Source: Symbiodinium natans
Lineage: Eukaryota > Sar > Dinophyceae > Suessiales > Symbiodiniaceae
Assembly: GCA_905221605.1 (NCBI GenBank)
Contig: CAJNDS010002224.1
Coordinates: 345,001 to 409,000 of the forward strand
Length of the DNA: 64,000 bases
Direction: 5' to 3'
In this document: one piece after another, positions 13,601 to 33,596 of the stretch
Layout of the letters: every line of letters starts with the position of its first letter
How positions within the stretch are numbered: position 1 is the stretch's first letter
The notes under the pieces: model-generated
The model's input: only the letters and a program-made list of their open reading frames with translations
Told to the model about the DNA's origin: nothing
Databases searched by the model: none
Program-made: the position numbers and the translations under genes

Positions 13601-16481
13601 ATGTCCTCAATTCGCTCCTCGTCGAGCTCGATCATTACCTGGGGGTTTAGGGTTTATAGGGTTTGGGGATGAGGGGTATAGGGGTTCAGGGGGTTTAGGG
13701 GTTCAGGAAGGTTTAGGGTTTGGAGTCCAACGACGCTGGCGGCGTGTTGGATGGGCTTTGGAGGGCCCTCAAAAATCCAAACGTCCGATGCCCACTGTAG
13801 AACCAACCCTAGGCGGTACTCTGCCGGAGGGTTGAGTTCAGGCTCTGAAACCCTCTTCAAACCCCTAACCTCAAACCCCAAACCCCGAACCCCAAACTCC
13901 CAAACCTCAAACGCCAAACCGTGAACCCTAAACCACACCCTGAACCCCAAACCCTAAACCCCAAACCCCAAACCCTGAACCCTAAACCCCAAACCCTTTC
14001 ATAGGTCTCATGGGGTCTTTAGGCGCAGGGCTGGCCCCCTGCAAGTCCGGACGCGGTGCTGCGTCCGGATGGACTGCAGCGATGGTCGCCACGACGTCCG
14101 CTTGCGATCGGGGCGAGATGTGCCTCGGCTAGCGTGGGTTTAGGGTTTAGGGTTTAGGGTTTAGGGTTTAGGGTTTAGGGTTTAGGGTTTAAGGAGTATA
14201 CAGGTGCCGGGCTTGGGGCTCCCTTCACGAAGATGCTACCTTCTGGGCTCGATAAGAGGTAACACATAGTAGTACATAATGTACAACGCATGATACAGCT
14301 TATAGATAACAGAATAAAGATAACAAAATCAAACAATTGTTTGCGAATACTGTTATGGGTACTGTATATGTGACTATGTGAAATCCACAGTTTAAATTAT
14401 AGTGCATGTTGGTTCGCGCTGTCTTGTGGGGGTGGGGGTGGGGAGAGAGTTTGTTTAAGAGGTCTAGGTTTTGTACATGGAAAAGATCAACGCCAAGGAA
14501 ACCCTAATTCATCCTGGAACATGTCTCCTCGGTTACGCTGTGTTTGTTTGAGCTTTGTGCACCCCAATGAGGCTGAGAACTTGGAGCTTAGGCCAAGCAA
14601 GGCTTATTCGGTCTTAGGGTTTAGGGCTTAAGGTCCCAGATTTAGAGTGAGCCCGATCGATGTCACGTTGATCAGGTCTCAAACCCACAGCTCGAATACA
14701 AGCTGCAAAGCGCCCTAAACCCTAAACCCCAAGCCCTCAACCCTCAACCCTAAACCCTCCCTAGCCTAACTGTAGACCCCGACCCCTAAATCTCGCTCCC
14801 AGGTGCAGAGTCGAGACGATGAAGAGCTCCTACAGTAGGGGCCCAACAAAACACATAAACATAAGGATCCTGCAAACAGGTCTTCTTCGGAATTGCACGT
14901 ACAGGGGCCCTTATACCCCAATAGTAGGATCCTTGTGTTTATGCGGTTTTTGGGCCGCTACTGCAGCCCGGTTCCGGGCTGAGTTATTGTGACCGCACCC
15001 TCAAGCCCTGCATGGTGCACGCTATGGGATTTAGGGTTTAGGGTTTAGGGTTTAGGATTTAGGGTTTAGGGTTTAGGGTGCAGGGTGGAGGTTCTAGAGG
15101 GAGTGAGGCTTTGTGAGATCATGTTTAAGTCTGCTGTGCTTGCGTCCTTAGTCTTAAGGGTGTGGCTAGACTCAGGAGTAGCCTAAAAGGTGCCCTTTTG
15201 GTCTTAAAGGGTCTTATATGGGAACTTAAACCCTGACAAAAGGGAATAAGGGCCTACTCTCGATTCACCGGTGGAGATGTGCTTTGGGAAATTGGTTGGG
15301 GTTGGGGTTGGGGGGGGGGGGGGGGGGGTGCATAGGTCTCAGGGTGCCATGCAAGAGAGCTGAGGGCTTAGGGGTTTGCAATCTCGACGGTTCAATAGTT
15401 GCAACAAGGGTGAGACTCTCGCAGGATAGTCGGTTCAAGACAGCTGAAGTTCCCCAACTTGCATGTGGACATTTACTAGGGTTTCGGGCTTGGCGTTTGA
15501 GGCTCATGCGCCCATGCACTAGATACAGAAGCTCAAGAGGGAGTCTGTCATAAGTACTGAAATCCGACACTGCATAGGCTACACCTCGGGAGAGTAGCCG
15601 GACTTTTGGGGTCATCTCTGGGTATAGAGGGGGGTAGTAGCCTAAACCCTTTAAACCCTAGTTCGCAGGGAAACCCATGGTCCAAACGCTACTGAGCGGG
15701 TCCATACATACTGGGCGGTAGGCTGAAGGCGGCCCCAAGCCGTGCGAAGTCGTTTCGGGGCTGAGGGTTTAGGGCTGAGAGTAATGGAGTAGTGCGGAAG
15801 TTTAGGACTTAGGTTTTGGGGCTTCGGGCGTTGTAGTTCCTATTGTCTGATTCTATGATTTGGTGATACTAGACACAAAAAAATTTGCACAGCTTCAGGG
15901 TCCGGAATGATCCGGAATGAAATTAGGGATTCCGGTACTATCATGCAGAAGAGATCTCGCGTCATGGTCCATTGCCGAGGTTTGGGGTCCTGGGTTTTTT
16001 GTGATTTGGGAACCCCGAAACTCCTTGCTGCCGACGATGGCGTGGCCACAGGTATAGGGCAGGCTGCCACCGAAGATGGAATACGACACCCAGAGGAGGT
16101 ACACGCGCCAGAGGATCATGCTGATCAGCAAGGCCACCAGAAATGTGTTGACTATTGTGTCGTACTTCCTCACTGCTTTGAGCAATCCCGCACTGAAAAG
16201 AAGGCTAGCCTTCCGGGGGTTGAAGGGCTTTATGACACTCCACATAACAGAGGCTACCTAAGACCTAAGCCCGAAACCTATCACCCTAAACCCTAAACCC
16301 TAAACCCTGAACTCTAAACCCTAAACCCTAAACCCCAGACCCTAACTGAAAAGGCGCCCAAGCAGCGGGCTACTGGAGATGGCTGAGAAAACGAACCAAG
16401 CAATTCCAGAGAGGGCCGCGTCCAGCAAAACCTCCCAGAAGTCTTCCGGCAAACTCGGGCACCTTCTCGTGCTGGCGGCAC
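527..16481 (-). CDS. Unrecognised multi-exon protein with N-terminal membrane segments (exon chain)
   Basis: I do not recognise the family. Minus-strand exons, in transcript order: 16358-16481, 16022-16192, about 14050-14123, 13573-13638, 12417-12508, 11096-11196, 9984-10072, 8042-8101, 7382-7398, 6760-6826, 5654-5739, 4958-5007, 4617-4664, 3893-3972, 959-1099, about 527-584. From 13638 to 959 the phases join without a stop. The first two exons hold strongly hydrophobic helices; the rest is soluble-looking, with acidic and Arg-rich stretches. Acceptors are AG, nearly always AG|G; donors are GT or GC. TTTAGGG/CCCTAAA arrays flank most exons. The start codon and last exon are not identified, and whether this is one gene or two is open. 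It follows the DUS-like gene on the same strand. Confidence 0.55.
825..938 (+). mobile_element. 120-bp TA-flanked MITE, left end lost into a telomere array
   Basis: The right terminal repeat (GGGGGCCCCACCCTG followed by TA) is intact. The left terminal repeat is replaced by TTTAGGG units running straight into GGGGCCCCCTAG. The interior matches the other copies. Confidence 0.8.
959..1099 (-). CDS. Exon of the unrecognised gene, abutting a 120-bp element
   Basis: Acceptor GAAG|G; 47 codons in phase 0, starting DADSAEDEALQGLYSLW and continuing with a helical KKSEK stretch. The donor may be the GT at 957-958, or the frame may run on through the TA junction and use a GT inside the element's terminal repeat (about 934); both keep phase 0. 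Confidence 0.65.
1591..1700. repeat. (TC)n / CTT-rich microsatellite
   Basis: Pyrimidine tract of TC and TTC units inside the long intron 1100-3892. Confidence 0.9.
1903..2008. repeat. GGATCAAAAAA repeat, left arm of an intra-intron inverted repeat
   Basis: Four degenerate units GGGATCAAAAAATAATTTA follow a CCCGACAGTCCA box. The opposite-orientation copy, also next to CCCGACAGTCCA, lies at 3783-3892 in the same intron. Confidence 0.8.
2036..2330. repeat. Degenerate tandem repeat (GCAGCATTTCTGAGTTTCC family)
   Basis: About six diverged units of roughly 40-60 bp, each carrying GCAG(C/T)A(T/G)TT(C/T)TG, a (T)TTCAGAGGCTG box and AAATACT. Non-coding, within the intron 1100-3892. Confidence 0.8.
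2395..3020. repeat. Degenerate TATTGTAT microsatellite
   Basis: AT-rich run of TATTGTATATTATTG-type units. The cysteine-rich translation of this stretch is a repeat artefact. Confidence 0.85.
3058..3345 (+). repeat. Tandem repeat, about 117-bp unit, 2.4 copies, with G/C tracts
   Basis: Units start at TCGCATCAT (3061, 3177, 3295) and contain TTTGAAGCAAGCTTGCCCGG, a poly-G tract, a poly-C tract and ATTTGCAAACACAA. The facing G and C tracts make each unit a potential hairpin. Confidence 0.9.
3560..3775. repeat. (CCTT)n / (CTTGCTTC)n microsatellite
   Basis: Pure pyrimidine run switching from TTCC to CTTGCTTC to CTCCC units. The long translations on both strands are artefacts. Confidence 0.95.
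3783..3872. repeat. TTTTTTCTTGATCC tandem repeat, right arm of an intra-intron inverted repeat
   Basis: Four copies of a 24-bp unit (AAATAAATTTTTTCTTGATCC core) next to CCCGACAGTCCA and only about 20 bp from exon 3893-3972. It is the inverted counterpart of 1903-2008. Confidence 0.85.
3893..3972 (-). CDS. Exon of the unrecognised gene
   Basis: Acceptor GTAG|A; 26 codons containing KGIWVLYYITDCFS and GDEFLVAEQ, high third-position GC, donor GC (CAG|GCGCC). Phase 1 to 0. Confidence 0.65.
4240..4569 (+). other. Plus-strand ORF of uncertain status
   Basis: 109 codons open from ATG, starting MGGHDRDTLSSWKKEEF, with a cysteine-rich second half. It lies on the strand opposite all other coding evidence nearby and has no recognisable domain or splice context. 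It may be a chance ORF or a relic inserted in the intron. Confidence 0.25.
4617..4664 (-). CDS. Possible short exon
   Basis: GAG|GA acceptor; reads VVLYALGSLRCTGKE in phase 1 and leaves phase 1 through a GC donor, joining exon 3893-3972. Confidence 0.4.
4816..4925. mobile_element. 110-bp palindromic element (CCAGAGGGTCCAT family)
   Basis: Ends CCAGAGGGTCCATCTGTAGT and its inverted partner ACTACAAATGGACCCCTCTGG pair over most of the element, with a short central CATACTAAATAGG loop. A related copy lies at 5769-5863. Confidence 0.75.
4958..5007 (-). CDS. Possible exon
   Basis: GAG|G acceptor and GTAAAA donor; reads QAGAKFHGLSLLRSG in the phase (2 to 1) required by its neighbours. Confidence 0.45.
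5654..5739 (-). CDS. Exon of the unrecognised gene
   Basis: CTGCAG|G acceptor; starts VLPDTFPRRSVLRRLVQEP, then VVVAFGEFW; GT donor (GGAG|GTGTTT). Phase 0 to 2. Confidence 0.65.
5769..5863. mobile_element. Second CCAGAGG-family palindromic element, right end incomplete
   Basis: Matches 4816-4925: CCAGAGGGGTCCATTTGTGG, a GGTACCCCAAAACC centre and ATAGTAGTACTACT. The outer right terminal repeat is missing. Confidence 0.65.
6317..6414 (+). repeat. (TTTAGGG)n array, about 13 perfect units
   Basis: Uninterrupted TTTAGGG run inside the intron between exons 5654-5739 and 6760-6826, at its 3' (acceptor) end in transcript sense. Confidence 0.95.
6760..6826 (-). CDS. Exon of the unrecognised gene
   Basis: CCAG|G acceptor; VLPGNAADSLRDASQRDP..; strong GTGAGC donor. 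Phase 2 to 0; flanked left by CCCTAAA and right by TTTAGGG arrays. Confidence 0.65.
7261..7350 (-). repeat. (CCCTAAA)n array, about 12 perfect units
   Basis: Uninterrupted run lying about 30 bp left of the possible micro-exon 7382-7398, i.e. just inside its downstream intron in transcript sense. Confidence 0.95.
7382..7398 (-). CDS. Possible 17-bp micro-exon
   Basis: GGCAG|G acceptor; reads DCPGF plus two bases, then a GC donor. It supplies the phase change needed between exons 8042-8101 and 6760-6826. Confidence 0.35.
8042..8101 (-). CDS. Exon of the unrecognised gene
   Basis: TGAG|G acceptor; 20 codons VETLLTDLRIALRMKSSRYL; GC donor. Perfect TTTAGGG array at 8160-8222 on the acceptor side. 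Confidence 0.6.
9125..9244 (+). mobile_element. 120-bp TA-flanked MITE, copy 2
   Basis: Starts CAGGGTGGGGCCCCCTAG and ends AGGGGGCCCCACCCTG, with TA directly outside both ends. Interior GTTATAAGGACCCTAAGTTA is shared with the other copies. No ORF, so it would depend on a transposase elsewhere. Confidence 0.9.
9984..10072 (-). CDS. Exon of the unrecognised gene
   Basis: GGAG|GG acceptor; PPNVFAPLALKTHLASRAG, then RAVLVKGRL, with very high third-position GC; GC donor. Phase 1 to 0. Confidence 0.6.
10124..10217 (-). mobile_element. Diverged copy of the 120-bp MITE
   Basis: Reverse-oriented, with AACCTAAGTTAGGATACTTATAAC and CTCTACTTACAACTAGGGGG recognisable. Terminal repeats have decayed. Confidence 0.55.
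10231..10330. mobile_element. TTCTTAAGGGAGGG element, copy 1
   Basis: GGTTCTTAAGGGAGGGGGG, then GTGTAACCTAAGG and CTCCCTAAGCTTCCC. Matches parts of 20252-20352 and 46409-46532. Confidence 0.6.
10862..10962 (-). repeat. (CCCTAAA)n array, about 14 units
   Basis: Perfect run, 130 bp left of exon 11096-11196; further CCCTAAA units at 11040-11092 reach the exon's donor side. Confidence 0.95.
11096..11196 (-). CDS. Exon of the unrecognised gene
   Basis: CTCAG|C acceptor; 33 codons beginning TGRPIVFDSANPYGLEPYSD and ending VLPLLEIL; donor G|GTAGGGTTTAGGG, so the intron runs into the telomere repeat within four bases. I do not recognise the domain. Confidence 0.7.
11697..11837. mobile_element. CTTGGAGGTTCATGG palindromic element, copy 1
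   Basis: Terminal inverted repeat CTTGGAGGTTCATGGTAC / GTACCATGAACCTCCAAG, flanked by TA on both sides. The second copy is 39829-39950. Confidence 0.8.
12417..12508 (-). CDS. Exon of the unrecognised gene
   Basis: TTCAG|G acceptor; VVTHCAGEEQRRLPSQRAFW, then NGARAGETIT; GT donor. Phase 0 to 2. Confidence 0.6.
13573..13638 (-). CDS. Exon of the unrecognised gene
   Basis: CCCAG|G acceptor; 22 codons, VMIELDEERIEDMRTPEQ then PTWQ; GC donor (CAG|GCCTCC). TTTAGGG on the acceptor side, CCCTAAA on the donor side. Confidence 0.7.
14050..14123 (-). CDS. Exon of the unrecognised gene, donor uncertain
   Basis: CGAG|G acceptor; HISPRSQADVVATIAAVHPD in the phase left by exon 16022-16192. Several GC/GT donors are possible, so the low end is approximate. 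Confidence 0.5.
14830..14966. mobile_element. Palindromic element CTACAGTAGGGGCCCAAC, copy 1
   Basis: Left arm CACATAAACATAAGGATCC pairs with right arm GGATCCTTGTGTTTATGCGG, ending CTGCAG. The second, partial copy is 32038-32139. Confidence 0.75.
15171..15262. mobile_element. AGTAGCC...GGGCCTACT element, copy 1
   Basis: AGGAGTAGCCTAAAAGGTGC ... AAAAGGGAATAAGGGCCTAC. Related copies: 22982-23065 (reverse), 28965-29077, 44871-44985. These are dispersed non-coding short elements in introns. Confidence 0.55.
16022..16192 (-). CDS. Exon with membrane helix
   Basis: TTCAG|T acceptor; KAVRKYDTIVNTFLVALLIS, then MILWRVYLLWVSYSIFGG, then PYTCGHAIVGSK; GT donor. A long hydrophobic helix, followed by a Cys-containing loop. 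Confidence 0.65.
16358..16481 (-). CDS. Exon with membrane helix
   Basis: GAAG|G acceptor; PEDFWEVLLDAALSGIAWFV, then FSAISSSPLLG, with strong third-position GC. This looks like the second transmembrane segment of the same protein. Donor approximate. Confidence 0.6.
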
Positions 16482-17392
16482 CTTCAACGGTTTAGGGTTT
16501 AGGGTCTAGGGTCCAGGGTCTAGGGTTTACTGTAGGGGTTTTTAAGATTGCTGGCAGCACCTTCAGCGTTTCTCAAGGTGAAGCCTAGAAACCAAGACTA
16601 CCAAACCTCAACAAACCTAAACCGGCAACCCCCGCGCTACCTAAACACATCGCATAAATGCAGAACGGAATTGTGGAGGGCCCCTAAACACTAAGGCCTA
16701 AACCCTAAACCCTAAACCCTAAACCCTAAACCCTCAAAGGGCCCCATCATCCTGAGGACAAAGCAAGTGTCGGGTGCAATGAGACCCCAGGCCACAAATC
16801 AAAAGCCATAAACTTCTAAAGCCCAAAACCCTAACCTTTGTAAACCTGAGCCCTGAACCCTCAACCCTAAACCTAGACTTCTAAGCCCTGACCTACATCC
16901 TCGACTTGAAACCGAAGAACCTAGGCCCTGAACATAAACCACCCCAAGCCCTAAACCAGAACTAGAGCTGCTCTGAGAAAACCTAAACCCTAAACCCTAA
17001 CTACCCTATCGTTATAGACCCAAGAACCCCATCCATGAACATGAAAACCCCATATAAACCCCAAGCCAAACTTGGTAGTCCCGGCAACCATATTCTGGGG
17101 TTGGTTACTTTATAAGGGAAACTTGATGAACCTTGAACTAAAACAAAGAGTAAAGGGCACCACTGGTCTACCAAGCGATTTCTCTAAAGTATGGTCCCTT
17201 TTTAGGGTCCCCATTCTAAGGGAATCCTACATTGTTGGGGCTCTACTTTAGGGGTCGTCCCCCGTTTAGGTAAACCAAGGCCGAAACCGCAAAACCCAAA
17301 ACCCAAAACCCTAAACCTTAAACCGCCCAAGCCCTGAACCCTATACTCTAAACCCTATACTCTAAACTCTAAGCCATAAACCCTAAACCCTA

Positions 17393-27099
<9,707 letters not shown>

Positions 27100-28527
27100 G
27101 GACCCGAAGCCCGGAACCGTTAGGGTTTAGGGTTTAGGGTTCTTAGGGTTGATAGGCCCAAAAACCCTAAACCCGAAATCCGACAGCGTTGCCCTAAGCC
27201 CTAAAGCTTTCAGGGATACTAGAAGGGCAACCATGGAGGAGCCCCCAAGTTATACGAGCAACCTAATTTGCATTAGAAGTATCATGACTTAGCTTGCAGG
27301 TTCCTTGACTAGGGTTTGGGGTTTTGGGGAAGTTAGTAATTTGCAGAAGGTCCTGGTCCTGTATGTTGTTGCTGATATGGGTCCTGCTTTAGTCCTTGGA
27401 GACCTGGTCAGACCTAGTATTTCAAGGGTCATCGTCGATTGCCTTCGGGCTTAGGACCCTGAGCCGTGTTGACGAGTTTAGCTTGCGAGGATGCAGGGAC
27501 TAGAGTTTAGAGTTTAGGGTTTAGGGTTTAGGTTGGGCGACTGGACGTTTCAGACCTGGGGATTGACGGTTTTGAGGCTTAGGGGCTAGAGTTTGAGGAT
27601 TCTGGGTGAACCAGCAGTGCGACATCTCTGTTGCCCCTCTATCCGGTATCCCTTCCAGGACGGGCTATTATACCCCACAACCCCTTACAAAGGCCCTATA
27701 CAGGGTTCATTATGGGGTATATAAGGCCGAATAGCCCATCCTGGTTATATTCCAAAACCCTATACTTAAGTGCCGACCTCACAAATGCCCCTGGTGGTGG
27801 CCCGTGTGCGGTGTCAAAACATTGAAAATATGAACAGCTATAACCCACCGGGTCCATGCTATAGAGTCTGATATTATACAGATGAATATGCTGGCCTTCA
27901 ATGGGGCTCCAATCTAGTGGTTTTGGGGCCCAAGTATGTACTGGGCCCTGGGCAATTAGCTTATAGATGGCCTAGCAATCAGGAGCACAGGTGAATCAAT
28001 GGTTTTGGGGAATCAACCCTCTACCCTCCACCAGCCCCCTACAAAATATAGCACTGTAATTTGAACCCAAATGACCTCGAGCTGTAACTCGCTAGACTGG
28101 GCACACCGGGGTCTGTGAGAAATGAACATGCGGGGGGGGGGGTAGTGTCCTCTAATACAGCTTGCACTCGTTTTGGGGAGTATACTGAAAGCGGAACCCA
28201 AAATTTGAGAAACTTACCTAACATGCCTTCCACTGACACCGCGAGCTGGCAGCTGGAGGCCTAGAGCACGCTGGACCCCAAACCCGAAACCTTAAACCTT
28301 ACAGGGTTTAGGGCGTGAGCCTTTGCAGGAATGGCGGGAAAAGGCCACACTGCACGTTAGGTATGTCATCCTCGGGCCTTAAACCAAAACCCTAAACCGC
28401 AAACCCGAAACCCCAAACCCTCAACCCTCAACCCTAAACCCTAAACCCTCCCCTCTCCCCCCCCCCCCCCCCCCCCCAAAAAACAAAAAAAAAAAAAAAG
28501 AAAGATAAAAAGACACAAAAAACGAAC

Positions 28528-28608
28528 CCTGGAGTCGGCAAATGTCGGGGTGGTCCCGAACTCCCGCAGCGGCTGCAGCGCGCTGGCCAGGTTGGCGAAG
28601 AAGCTCAA
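28528..28608 (-). CDS. RND exon (helix after TSxTTA)
   Basis: CCAAG|T acceptor; LSFFANLASALQPLREFG joins TSMTTA as in Patched/Dispatched TSLTTAxxFxxN..S..PP(I/L)RxFG. GT donor; the tail after REFG may be intron. Confidence 0.75.
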
Positions 28609-31600
28609 CTTGGCGGGTTTAGGGTTTAGGGTTTAGGGTTTAGGGTTTAGGGTTTGGGGTTTAGGGTTTAGGGTTTGGGGTTTAGGGTTTAGGGTTTAGG
28701 GTTTGGGGTTTGGGGTTTAGGGTTTAGGGTTTAGGGTTTAGGGTTTGGGGTTTAGGGTTTTGGGGTTTAGGGTTTGGGGTTTGGGGTTTAGGGTTTAGGG
28801 TTTAGGGTTTGGGGTTTAGGGTTTAGGGTCTTTCGTTGTCAGTCCTTTTTGTGTGGGGGTTTAGGGTTTAGGGGTTCGGGTATGGGGCGTTGTAGGGTTT
28901 ACAATCCCCCTACGCAAGAATCTGAAACCGTTGCTCTTGTGGGGCACTAGACCCAAGAGCAACCTAGGAATGAAAAAGGGTGTTTTTTGAGGTGCAAATG
29001 GGCTTTTAGGGTTTGAGGGTTTAGGGTTTAGGGTTGGAAGGGAACCTAAACCCTAGAAAAGGGAACAAGGGCCTACTCCCGGCCTTAGAACTATGTGGCT
29101 CAGGGGTCTGAAGGTCCTACGGTTCAGGGTTCAGGGTTCAGGGTTCAGGGTTCAGGGTTTAGGGTTTAGGGTTTAGGGCTTAGGGGGAGGAAATCTTGCA
29201 CCTGGTTCTTGTTCTTAGGACACAGAAAAGCTTTGCTGAGTTCTGGGACTTTCCAGAACCTTTCATGGTTTAAAGCCAAGAAAGCACCAAAAGCCTACCC
29301 TAAACCCTAAGCCCTAAGCCCTAAACCCTAAACCCTAAACCCTAAATCCTTTTTAGAAATCTAAAGCCGCTCACCGGTGGTGTAAGGACTTTCATGCGAG
29401 TCCATGGCCTGGCTGACGACCTGCCATCCCTGACATCAATAGGGTTTAGGGTTTAGGGTTTAGGGTTTAGGCATACCTTCAAGGGGTTCCTAATTAAGAT
29501 TGAGGGTACTATTTCTTGGGGGTTCTACTTTTTGGATCTTGCCAGGGGTCTGGGATCAGGGAGTGTGTGGCACTTACTCGTTTAGCTGCAGCGCAAAATT
29601 TCGTCCATCACCGGTAGGGCGCTAGATGCTACATGCCAATACAGCATTACATTCTTGCATCTTTACATCAATACATGAGGTTTACATGAGTTCATGACTA
29701 CGTAATCGCATTATTGAATTGTATTCGTACCTTACACTACAACATTATTATATTACATTACTTACAATGATACTCAGGCACTATTCTACTCATATTTGCT
29801 TAAGAACCCCAACAACAAATAACAATAATCCCTATGTTGCCCACAAAAAGACTTTCTTAATGAACCTCTTTTTTTTTGGGGGGGTTCTTAAGCATGCAGT
29901 AATCTACTCTTAGGACTTTTTTAAATACACAGTTTGGAGGGTTCTTAAGCATGTAGAAATCTACTCGAATCTACTATTTGCTTAAGAAGCCCAAAAGAAT
30001 AAAATCAAACAAACCCTATACTACTGTACCGTTAATAAGGAAGAAAATTCTTGATTTTTTGGGTTCTTAAGCAATTAGTAGTTCTGCTACCGACCCCTCA
30101 GCTGAGAGCGGCACCGCTGTGGTCATGGACGTAGCGAGGCAGCTCTCCCCCGCATGGACGATCCTTCGGATTTAGGGTTTAGGGGGTTTAGGGTTTAGGA
30201 TTAGGGTTTAGGGTTAGGGTTTAGGGTTTAGGGCTAGGGTTTAGGGTTTTTAGGGCTTGGGGCTCACAAGGCTTCATCGGGTTTTAAGGTTTTAGGCCCA
30301 GAAGAGCTTGTCATCAACATACGACCTACACATGAAGCCCTGAGAGTTGTGTTTGGGTGAGCTTTGTTCATTTAGGGCTTCGTCAATTTGTGCCGTTTTG
30401 AGGCTTTAGGGTTTTAGGTTCAGGGGTGTTCCGGGTCTCACAAATTTTCCTTGACAACCCCTCCCTAATAACAAAACACCTAAAATCCCCACACTTCGGA
30501 ACGGCCACGTTGCAAAACACATAGACGCGTCAAGCACCCAAAGCCCTAACTCTTCTACACAGGCCCCACCGTAGCACCGCTTCGGGTAGTACATTGCCTA
30601 TCTTGATGGGAAAGCGACATATATAGACTACGAACCCTATATTGTACAATCTAAAGATGAACCCGAGTCACAGCCTTGAAGCCCGAAAACGCAGGGGGGG
30701 GGGGAACTGCATAAGAGCCTTCAAGTAAGGCGCAAAACCCTGCAACTGCACTGAAAGCCCAAGACCCTAAAGACTAAATCTACCCTAAACCCTAAACCCT
30801 AAACCCTAAACCCTAAACCCTAAACCCTAAACCCTAAACCCTAAACCCTAAACCCTAAACCCTAAACCCTAAACCCTAAACCCTGAACCCTACTCATCCC
30901 TGCACCCCCTCTGGGCCCCCGGCATCCACATGATCCGGCAGTCGATGTCCCGGCCTTTGGACTGCTCCTCGCCGGAAACGCCCCTAGGGTTTAGGGTTTA
31001 GGGTTTAGGGTTTAGGGTTTAGGGTTTAGGGTTTAGGGTAGCCAGAGGAGGCCTCGCGGCCTTTTCAAGTGAGGCCCGTGTGGACTAAGTGACAGCCTCC
31101 GAGGCCCTGCAAATCACAAGGCGGCTTGATGAAAATGCACTGTCCAAAAACATGGAGTACCCCGAATATACAGGGTGGGGCCCCCTAGTTATAAGTAGAG
31201 TTATAAGGGCCCTAAATTGGGTTATAAGGACCCTAAGTTAGGTTATAAGTCCCTTAACTACAGTTAGTATAGTAAGGGGGCCCCACCCTGTAGCGCCCAG
31301 ACACTGCAAGCCTGATTCTTACAGGAACCCCGAAAAGGGCACCCTATTTTCGAAAACCCTCCACAGCTGAAAGCCAACCACCTCGAAGACAGGAATCCCG
31401 AAGCCATTTGCTAAACCCTACACCCTAAACCCAAACCCATTTGCGGCGGTCCCAGAAATCCGTGAAGACGAACCTCAGCACACAACAGCTGGGAGATACC
31501 TTCGGCAACCTTCTTGCCCAAAGGGCCCTGAGATCCTAAAGCTGCGATGTATACAGGAACCTGTCCAGAGAAACCCAAGCATACACTCCAAAGTATCAAG

Positions 31601-33565
31601 GCAACACCCCTCAAACTATCATTCTATGATGACCAGAGTGCGAGGGGAGGGGGGGGGGGGAGGGGGGGGGGGGGAGGGGGGGGGGGAGGGGGGAGGGGGG
31701 GGGGGAGGGGGGGGGGAGGGGGGGGGGGAGGGGGGGGGGGAGGGGGGGGGGGGGTGGTTGGGAGTCTGGGTGTGGGCCTTTGGCACCCTTCTCCGGTTCG
31801 ACTTCGGACTGTTTAGGGTTTAGCGTTAAAGTTTTGGGGTTTGGGGTTTAGGGTTTGGGGTTTCGGGTCTAGGGTGCGAGGCAGCTGCTCGATATGTCCT
31901 CAGCCGCAAGCTTCCCTTTTCAGGCCCTGTGTAGAAACCATAGGCACCTGTTTTTTCCGTACTGACCTATTGCCTGCTAAACTAGGGGCCCAACCTTAAA
32001 CCCTAAACCCTAAACCCTAAACCCTAAACTTTAGGCTCTAAACCCATAAGGATTCTACAAAGAGGGTTTTCCAGAATCCCCCTTATAGGGGCAATTATAC
32101 CCAAATAGTGGGATCCTTGTGTTTATGTGGCTTTTGGGTTTAGGGTTTAGGGTTCAGGGTTTTGGGTTTAGGCCCCAAATAAACCTCGCCATCTGAAACC
32201 CTAAGACCTCGTCCGTAAAGCCGTTCAGTGGATGAGTGTTTCGGGGGGGGGGGGGGGGGTGGGGGTTTAGGGTTTAGTGATAAGGGATTAGGATTTAGGG
32301 TTTAGGGTTTAGGGTTTAGTGATAAGGGATTAGGATTTAGGGTTTGGCGTTGAGGGTTGGGGAAGATTAAGGGTTGAGGGATCCTAAACAGAGGGCCCCA
32401 TGGAGCAACAGCTAGGAGCCCCAAAAACGACCAAGATTCGAAGACCTGGCCAGCCGGGGCTTAGGGTTTAGGGTTTAGGGCTTAGGGTTCAGCAGCCAGT
32501 AGAGCCGCTGTTTGGGCTCTCGAAAAAAACCCACCCACCCAGAGAATCCCAAAACATTAAGAAATAAAAAGTTTACATTTTTCATCAGCATGGAGGGGGG
32601 GGGAGGGGGGGAGGGGGGGGGGGGGGCGGAGGGGGGGGGAGGGGGGGGGGGGGGGGGCGGGCGGGCCACGAAGGAAATGACCCTTAGCCACGAAGGAAAT
32701 GACCCTTAGCCACGAAGAAATGACCCTTAGCCACGAAGAAATGACCCTTAGCCACGAAGAAATGACCCTTAGCCACGAAGAAAAGGGCCACGAAGAAATT
32801 ACCCTTAGCCACGAAGAAATGACCCTCCACGAAGAAATGACCCTTAGCCACGAAGAAAGTACCCTTAGCCACGAAGGAAATGACCCTTAGCCACGAAGGA
32901 AATGACCCTTAGCCGCAGCCACGAAGAAATGACCCTTAGCCACGAAGAAATGGCCCTTAGCACCCAGCAAATGGCCCTAGCGACCAAGAATTTGCCCTTA
33001 GCGACGAAGAAATGGCCCTTAGCGAAGAAATTGCCCTTCGCCACGAAGAAATGACCCTTAGCCACGAAGGAATGACCCTTAGCCACGAAGGAATGACCGT
33101 TAGCCACGAAGAAATGACCCTTAGCCACGAAGAAATGACCCTTAGCCACGAAGGTGTATAGGGTTTAAATATATATGGTAAGAGAAGTTTAGGGTTTAGG
33201 GTTTAGTGGGTTTAGTGGGTTTAGTGGGTTTAGTGGGTTTAGGGTTTAGGGTTTGAAGGGGAGCTCTCCACCATAATGCTGAGAAGTGTGCACGACATCG
33301 CAGCCGATCCCAGTGATGAGGAACACCGACAGGAAGGACCTGCTCTTTCTTTAGGGAAGGACCCGCTCTGAATTAGGGCTTCGCGTGGCTAAAAACTTAG
33401 GGCTTCATAGCGTTTAGGGTTTAGGGTTTGGGGTTTGGGGTTTAGGGTTTGGGGTTTAGGGTCTACAGACCCTGGGGATGATTCAGGAGTTGCGGATTTC
33501 TGGAGCTTCGTGCGTCTAAAGCCCTGCATACTGTTTTTTTTGTGTTTATGATTCCTTCTTTTTTT

Positions 33566-33596
<31 letters not shown>

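Noticed and set aside
31547-31823. Glycine-rich ORFs
   Set aside because: Product of the G-tract repeat; no codon bias or splice context.
32684-33149. Heptapeptide-repeat proteins (SHEEMTL, VAKGHFF)
   Set aside because: A 21-bp minisatellite is automatically open in several frames; indels shift the frame between blocks.
32666-33154. CRISPR array
   Set aside because: Repeats are contiguous without unique spacers, and the genome is eukaryotic.
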